From the NCBI GenBank assembly GCA_046293135.1, contig JBKBPR010000001.1, positions 124,001 through 188,000 on the forward strand: a DNA stretch of 64,000 bases, given 5' to 3'. Both the position numbers and the translations under genes were made by a program. Position 1 is the first letter of the stretch. The number at the start of each line of letters is the position of its first letter. The notes beneath the pieces are model-generated. The model made no database searches and was not told the origin of the DNA. It saw only the letters and a list, made by a program, of their open reading frames with translations. Positions 59,935 to 64,000 of this stretch are shown here, piece by piece. Source of the stretch: UBA2638 sp046293135. GTDB lineage: Bacteria > Pseudomonadota > Alphaproteobacteria > Micavibrionales > Micavibrionaceae.

Positions 59935-60705
59935 ATGTTCGGGGTTTTAAAACATAAGAGATTCTGGCGCTCCGAAAATTACAATGAGCGCAAGGTTTTG
60001 CGAGCGGATAAGGCCGAGCCGTCCATGATTATCCTGCATTATACGGGGATGGAAAGCGCTAGGGCTGCGCTGGAGCGTTTATGCGACCCCGCTTCGGAGG
60101 TCAGCGCGCATTATGTGATTGAGGAAAATGGCCGTATTCATGCGCTCCTGCCGCTGGAAAAGCGGGCATGGCATGCGGGGAAATCCTATTGGAACGGGCT
60201 GGAGGATATCAATTCGGCCTCTATCGGGATTGAGTTGGTGAATACGGGGCATGAGTTTGGCTATACCGCGTTTCCGCCAAAGCAGATCAAGGCGCTGATA
60301 AAGCTCTTGATACAGCTCAAGCAACGTTTTTCTATTCCAGATAGCTTGATTTTGGGGCATTCGGATATTGCCCCCGCCCGCAAGATTGACCCCGGTGAGA
60401 AATTTCCGTGGGCGCATTTGGCGCAGGCGGGGTTGGGGCTGTGGCCGCAGCCGACCGAAATGGATTATCAGGCCGCCGAGGATTTGATCTTGCACGATGA
60501 TGCGGCTCTGGCGCTTTTGGTAAATTATGGCTATAACCCTCAAGAAGAGCCGGATGTGTTGATCACCGCCTTTCACCGCCATTTTTATCCTGAAAAATTC
60601 CACAGCGGCAATCGCCCAGAAACGCTTGATATTGCCTTGATTGCGCGGCTGCTTTCATTGTTGCGGCAAAAGCACGAAGAAATTGAGATTGCCAAAACTT
60701 TGTGA
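59935..60705 (+). CDS. ampD: N-acetylmuramoyl-L-alanine amidase, AmpD type
   Basis: A cytoplasmic amidase that recycles anhydro-muropeptides and represses beta-lactamase induction where AmpR is present. The 256-residue protein is Amidase_2 type. Zinc ligands are expected at ILHYTGM (His), SAHYVIEENGRIHALLPLEKRAWHAG (His) and ILGHSDIAPARKIDPGEKFPW (His/Asp). The first ten residues before WRSENYNERKV differ from those of the cut-off fragment at 59178 because of the insertion. No Shine-Dalgarno lies in the AT-rich leader (TTATATTTTTATATG), so expression may be altered. Confidence 0.92.
   Translation: MFGVLKHKRFWRSENYNERKVLRADKAEPSMIILHYTGMESARAALERLCDPASEVSAHYVIEENGRIHALLPLEKRAWHAGKSYWNGLEDINSASIGIELVNTGHEFGYTAFPPKQIKALIKLLIQLKQRFSIPDSLILGHSDIAPARKIDPGEKFPWAHLAQAGLGLWPQPTEMDYQAAEDLILHDDAALALLVNYGYNPQEEPDVLITAFHRHFYPEKFHSGNRPETLDIALIARLLSLLRQKHEEIEIAKTL
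59964..59993. repeat. Right 30-bp direct repeat (possible att site)
   Basis: Identical to 59219-59248, inside the present ampD coding frame from codon 11 to codon 20. Confidence 0.9.
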
Positions 60706-60711
60706 TACGCT
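60683..60711 (+). promoter_or_regulatory. Probable rnpB promoter
   Basis: TTGAGA (60683-60688), 17-base spacer, extended -10 TGATACGCT with TACGCT at 60706-60711. It overlaps the ampD stop codon and would initiate about 10 bases upstream of the folded RNase P RNA. Confidence 0.5.
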
Positions 60712-60720
60712 CCGGCGCAT

Positions 60721-61101
60721 ATCAGAAAATCGGATGACCGCTCGCGTGCTTTAGGGCTTGCGGGAGGAAAGTCCGGGCTTCATGGAAATATGGCGCCGGG
60801 TAACGCCCGGGCGGCGCGAGCCGACGGAAAGTGCAACAGAGAACAGACTACCTTGTGGATTTCGGTTTACAGGGAAAAGGTGAAACGGTGCGGTAAGAGC
60901 GCACCGCGGGACTGGTAACAGAACCGGCTAGGTAAACCCCGCCAGAAGCAAGACCGAATAGGAACCGCATATCATGCATTTCCACATGGTGGTTCGGGTT
61001 GGTCGCATGAGGTGCGCGGTAACGGGCATCCCAGATGAATGGTCATCGCTCTTGCCCGTTAAACGGCGGGAGTACAGAACCCGGCTTATAGATTTTCTGA
61101 T
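60721..61101 (+). ncRNA. rnpB: RNase P RNA, bacterial type A
   Basis: The catalytic RNA that matures tRNA 5' ends. ATCAGAAAATC (60721-60731) pairs with GATTTTCTGAT (61091-61101) as helix P1. Conserved cores are GAGGAAAGTCCGGGCT (60764-60780 region), GAAAGTGCAACAGAGA, and near the 3' end AGACCGAATAGGAACC and the P15-type GGCGGGAGTACAGAACCCGG. Length of about 380 bases and the internal GGTAAACCCCG are typical of alphaproteobacteria. A TTTTTT run follows. Confidence 0.95.
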
Positions 61102-61212
61102 ATTTTTTACCTTTTGCTTGAGGCGTATTGCATAGCGCAAACACAAAATTACCATCCTTCGCATTTTATCAAATAATCCTGTGTATAACCGATTCGTGCT
61201 CTTGTCGTCGAA

Positions 61213-61240
61213 TTGACCCCGATTCGCACGCCGTGATAAT
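61213..61240 (+). promoter_or_regulatory. Putative promoter of the rsmH-ftsL-ftsI cluster
   Basis: TTGACC (61213-61218), 16-base spacer, GATAAT (61235-61240), about 100 bases before the rsmH ATG. No mraZ-like gene or repeated TGGG boxes are seen in the 237-base gap between rnpB and rsmH. Confidence 0.4.
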
Positions 61241-61338
61241 TTTTGGTATATTGAGTTGAAAGCTTACTTGAGACTCAAAAGTTATCACATTGGAATCTCT
61301 TCCAAATTTTCAACAATACGAATCGTATCGAATCGCAA

Positions 61339-62331
61339 ATGAACGCCGCGCCGCATAAGCCCGTTATGCTTCAGGAGGTCTTGGATTATCTTAATCCGCA
61401 GGACGGGAAGGTCTATGTCGATGGCACATTTGGTGCGGGCGGTTATACCCGTGCGATTTTGGAGGCTGCAGATTGTGTCGTGGTGGCGATTGACCGCGAT
61501 GAGACGGCTTTGGCGGCGGCTGAGGCGCTGCGTAAGCTCTACCCGTCGCGCTTTCATTTTGTGCAGGGCTGTTTCGGTGATGTTGAGCGGTTGATCGCGC
61601 AAGCCGGATTTGAGCGCGTTGACGGGTTTGTGCTTGATCTTGGCGTATCCTCAATGCAGCTCGATCAGCCGGAGCGCGGATTCTCGTTTCGCTTTGACGG
61701 GGCGCTTGATATGCGGATGGGGCGCGGTGATGACGCGCAGCAGACCGCCGCCGATCTCGTGAATACGATGGAAGAAGAGGCGCTGGCCAATGTGATTTAT
61801 CAATATGGCGAGGAGCGTTTTTCGCGGCGCGTGGCGCGGGCGATTGTGTTGCGGCGGGCGGAGCGGCCTTTTGCGGCGACGCTTGATCTGGCCGATGTTA
61901 TTCGCAAAGCAGTTCCGCATTCGAAAAAGGATAAGATTGATCCGGCAACGCGAACATTTCAAGCTCTGCGGATTGCGGTGAATGATGAGTTGGGGGAGCT
62001 GGAGCGCGCCTTGGTGGCGGCGGAGAATGTTTTGTGCGATCAGGGGCGCTTGGTGGTTGTCACGTTTCATTCCCTCGAAGACAGGATTGTGAAGTCGTTT
62101 TTGCGCGAAAAATCGGGAAGTGCCGAACGGGTTTCACGCTACGCGCCGCCGAGTATGGTCGAGGAAAGGGGCGCGGTGTCGGCGCCATTTAGCCTATTGG
62201 CGCGTAAGGCGGTAGCGCCCACAGAGGCTGAAATTGCCTCAAATTCCCGTGCGCGTTCCGCCAAGTTGCGGGCGGCTTTGCGTGTGATGAGTGATGCAGA
62301 GTGTGAAAACGGCAAGGAGGGGGCGCGATGA
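61339..62331 (+). CDS. rsmH: 16S rRNA (cytosine-N4)-methyltransferase RsmH (MraW)
   Basis: Methylates C1402 of 16S rRNA. It has 330 residues. HKPVMLQEVLDYL starts the family block, VYVDGTFGAGGYTRAILEAAD is the SAM-binding loop, and GFVLDLGVSSMQLDQPERGFSFRFDGALDMRM plus VVTFHSLEDRIVKSFLRE are signatures. It is first in the division/cell-wall cluster and overlaps ftsL (ATGA). In many relatives mraZ precedes rsmH; here it does not. Confidence 0.97.
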   Translation: MNAAPHKPVMLQEVLDYLNPQDGKVYVDGTFGAGGYTRAILEAADCVVVAIDRDETALAAAEALRKLYPSRFHFVQGCFGDVERLIAQAGFERVDGFVLDLGVSSMQLDQPERGFSFRFDGALDMRMGRGDDAQQTAADLVNTMEEEALANVIYQYGEERFSRRVARAIVLRRAERPFAATLDLADVIRKAVPHSKKDKIDPATRTFQALRIAVNDELGELERALVAAENVLCDQGRLVVVTFHSLEDRIVKSFLREKSGSAERVSRYAPPSMVEERGAVSAPFSLLARKAVAPTEAEIASNSRARSAKLRAALRVMSDAECENGKEGAR

Positions 62332-62918
62332 AAAAGCCGCTTCTTGTGCCTTATGCTGTTATCATGCTTTGTGTGGCGTTGAGCGGTGGGATGCTCCTGC
62401 AAACCAGTCAGCGCGTGCAGCATAGCGAGGCCGAGGTGCTGCGCCTTGCCAGAGCTATTGAGCGCGAAAAGCAGGCTATTCAGGTGTTGCAGGCCGAATG
62501 GGCGCATTTAAACACACCGTATCGTTTGGAAAAGTTGGCGCAAAATTATCTTGGGATGGTTCCGGCGGCCAGCGGGCAGATTTTGGTGGATGCGCGGATT
62601 TTGCCCGAAGAGGTCACGCCGCTTGAGGCTGGGCTGGACGGTGATGCGATGATTGAAGAGCGCGGCGAGAATGATTATGCCGCCGCCCTTGCCGCCGCGC
62701 AGAATGAGAGCGAACGCGGCGGTGCTTCTGTGAATGCTGCCGCGCGGGAGGTGAGTGAGTTGCGACCCGCGCCCAAGCCATCGGGACAGGCTGTGTCTTA
62801 TACCGCGCCCCGCCTGCCAAGAGCGCCTAACGCTACGAATGTCAATAATGTAACCAACGCATCTGATGCGCCGGATTTTTCGGCTGTGCTGGAGCGTGCC
62901 GTGATAGGGGGAGAATAG
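62328..62918 (+). CDS. ftsL: FtsL-like cell division protein with long C-terminal extension
   Basis: A bitopic protein. A short N-terminus leads to one membrane helix (LLVPYAVIMLCVALSGGMLL, residues 5-24), and a periplasmic leucine-zipper-like coil follows (VQHSEAEVLRLARAIEREKQAIQVLQAEWAHLNTPYRLEKLAQ). This is the FtsL pattern, with the conserved W-L-N-x-P-x-R-L-E motif. The remaining ~100 residues are Ala/Asn/Glu-rich low complexity without homology I can see. FtsL proteins usually stop soon after the coil. It overlaps rsmH by 4 bases and is 4 bases upstream of ftsI. Confidence 0.9.
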   Translation: MKKPLLVPYAVIMLCVALSGGMLLQTSQRVQHSEAEVLRLARAIEREKQAIQVLQAEWAHLNTPYRLEKLAQNYLGMVPAASGQILVDARILPEEVTPLEAGLDGDAMIEERGENDYAAALAAAQNESERGGASVNAAAREVSELRPAPKPSGQAVSYTAPRLPRAPNATNVNNVTNASDAPDFSAVLERAVIGGE

Positions 62919-62922
62919 AGTG

Positions 62923-64000
62923 ATGTTCCGCAATCCTTATCTGGTGAAATCGGTCAGGCTGCAAGGCGGGAAAAGCGCGGCTTTGGAAATGATGCGTGGC
63001 CGCATTGTGATGATCGGTCTGTTCTTTGCGCTGGCTTATGCGGCGGTGGCGTTCAGGGCGTTTGAGGTTTCGGTGTTTCAGGGCAATGCCCTCAACCAGC
63101 CGGAGCGCGAGGCTTTGTTTGCCTATAACAATGAAAATCAAGGCCATAAGCCGCGCGGCGATATTTATGACCGCAACGGCGTTTTACTGGCGACAACATT
63201 GCCGGGGGTTTCGCTTTATGTCGACCCCGCGCTGATTATCGGGCATGAGGAAGTGGCGCGGGATTTAACGCGCATTATTCCCGATCTGGATTACGGCGTA
63301 ACGCTGCAACGCCTTCAAAGCAGCAACCGTTTTGTCTGGATCAGGCGCAATATCACGCCGCAACAGCAATATGAGGTTTTGGCGCTCGGTCAGCCCGGCC
63401 TTGGGTTTGAGCGGCAGCAGCGGCGCTTTTATCCGCAAGGGGCGCTGGCCTCGCATTTGATCGGCTATACGAATGTTGATAATTCCGGCCTTGCAGGGCT
63501 GGAGCGCAGTTTTGAGAACCACCTCGCCAGCGGTAAGGATTTGCGGCTTTCGCTCGATATTCGTGTGCAACATATCGTTCACCGCGAATTGCAACGCGCG
63601 ATTGATGATTTCACGGGGATTGCAGGTGTCGGGATTGTCATGGATTTGCGCAATGGCGAGATTATTGCCGGGGTCTCCTTGCCCGATTTTGACCCGCATA
63701 ATGCCGGAAGCGCGGGCGCGAATGAGATGTTCAATCGCATGACCTTGGGCGTTTATGAGCTTGGCTCGATCTTTAAGGTTTTCACCACGGCGGCGGGGTT
63801 GGAGTTGGCCAATATTCCGCTCTCAAAGCCGTTTGATGCGCGAACGCCGCTTCGTTTTGGCCGTCACACAATCAGTGATTTTAGAGGTCAAAACCGTGTT
63901 TTAACGATGGCCGAAGTCTTCATGTATTCCTCGAATATCGGGACGGCGAAAATTGCCGAAATGATCGGAGCGGAGGGATTGCGCGGTTTTTATGATGATC
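62923..64000 (+). CDS. ftsI: Peptidoglycan D,D-transpeptidase FtsI (PBP3), partial
   Basis: The septal transpeptidase; it runs off the right end (359 codons seen). ATG 62923 follows the ftsL stop. The N-terminal basic tail leads to one membrane helix (IVMIGLFFALAYAAVAFRAFEV). The PBP dimer domain starts at KPRGDIYDRNGVLLATT with QRRFYPQGALASHLIGYTN. The active-site SxxK lies in YELGSIFKVFTTAAGLE, and the SxN motif in MYSSNIGTAKIAEMIG. The KTG motif lies beyond the window. Confidence 0.95.
   Translation, partial: MFRNPYLVKSVRLQGGKSAALEMMRGRIVMIGLFFALAYAAVAFRAFEVSVFQGNALNQPEREALFAYNNENQGHKPRGDIYDRNGVLLATTLPGVSLYVDPALIIGHEEVARDLTRIIPDLDYGVTLQRLQSSNRFVWIRRNITPQQQYEVLALGQPGLGFERQQRRFYPQGALASHLIGYTNVDNSGLAGLERSFENHLASGKDLRLSLDIRVQHIVHRELQRAIDDFTGIAGVGIVMDLRNGEIIAGVSLPDFDPHNAGSAGANEMFNRMTLGVYELGSIFKVFTTAAGLELANIPLSKPFDARTPLRFGRHTISDFRGQNRVLTMAEVFMYSSNIGTAKIAEMIGAEGLRGFYDD

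Larger units (their letters stand above)
59219..59993. mobile_element. Candidate one-gene integrative element in the 5' end of ampD
   Basis: About 745 bp from repeat to repeat. The inside (59255-59960) is much richer in A/T than the flanking genes and carries a single gene of 187 codons. The 30-bp direct repeats correspond to ampD codons, the left one now belonging to a truncated ampD fragment. The right junction supplies ampD with a new ATG and ten new N-terminal residues (MFGVLKHKRF). Restoring the target gene from within is typical of site-specific integration into a 5' gene end, but no integrase or transposase is present, so it would be a passenger or remnant. Confidence 0.55.

Noticed and set aside
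61102..61338. mraZ gene between rnpB and rsmH
   Set aside because: No frame of the right length or sequence was found in the gap.

Overview
The window looks like the chromosome of an alphaproteobacterium of moderate GC content (about half, judged by eye). The evidence is an ATP12-type F1-ATPase chaperone, a DUF3035/BamF lipoprotein next to lspA and a pair of M16 peptidases, an sdhC-D-A-B block, plsY-dprA-topA downstream of pyrB, and rnpB next to rsmH-ftsL-ftsI. The pilus-like cluster and its unusual pseudopilin-like proteins make me think of Micavibrio-like predatory or environmental lineages. That placement is a guess, not a demonstration.

Layout: (1) 1-6.1 kb: the end of a TadE/G-like gene, then a leftward pyrB-plsY-dprA-topA run. 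(2) 6.2-8.7 kb: two small unknown genes, a gene-free stretch of about 590 bp full of hairpins and repeats, and a CaiB/BaiF-type CoA-transferase. (3) 8.7-19.7 kb: an accessory locus for an envelope-spanning type IV pilus / type II secretion-like machine. It has a prepilin peptidase, CheY-like receiver, secretin, large exported ASH-like protein, GspE/PilQ ATPase, GspF/PilR membrane platform, two single-pass assembly proteins and two pseudopilin-like proteins without the usual Glu+5. (4) 19.7-24.2 kb: hybrid histidine kinase, asd, two small proteins. (5) 24.3-29.1 kb: succinate dehydrogenase, with an extra small anchored acidic protein between sdhC and sdhD. (6) 29.1-29.7 kb: a second gene-free repeat region with a homologue of the 7-kb element and a degenerate 12-bp tandem array. 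(7) 29.7-44.1 kb: housekeeping genes (nadC, nadA, rarA, crcB, rluC-like, ATP12, mutL) mixed with unknown proteins, including one gene broken at a 10-base homopolymer. (8) 44.2-50.3 kb: a leftward lspA-bamF-M16-M16-pgi operon. (9) 50.3-58.3 kb: ribF, an AEC transporter, ileS, and ppk-ppx. (10) 58.4-60.7 kb: msrA and ampD, with an AT-rich one-gene insertion in the 5' end of ampD flanked by a 30-bp direct repeat. (11) 60.7-64 kb: RNase P RNA and the start of the division/cell-wall cluster (rsmH-ftsL-ftsI, cut by the window end).

Three regions deserve attention. The first is the mini-element in ampD: one gene, 30-bp direct repeats, and a left-behind ampD 5' fragment. The second is a two-copy promoter-bearing, hairpin-forming repeat at about 6.9-7.4 kb and 29.1-29.3 kb that could encode a small structured RNA. 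The third is the pilus-like locus, with its odd exported Cys-pair protein and noncanonical pseudopilins. No tRNA, rRNA, CRISPR array or complete insertion sequence was recognised.
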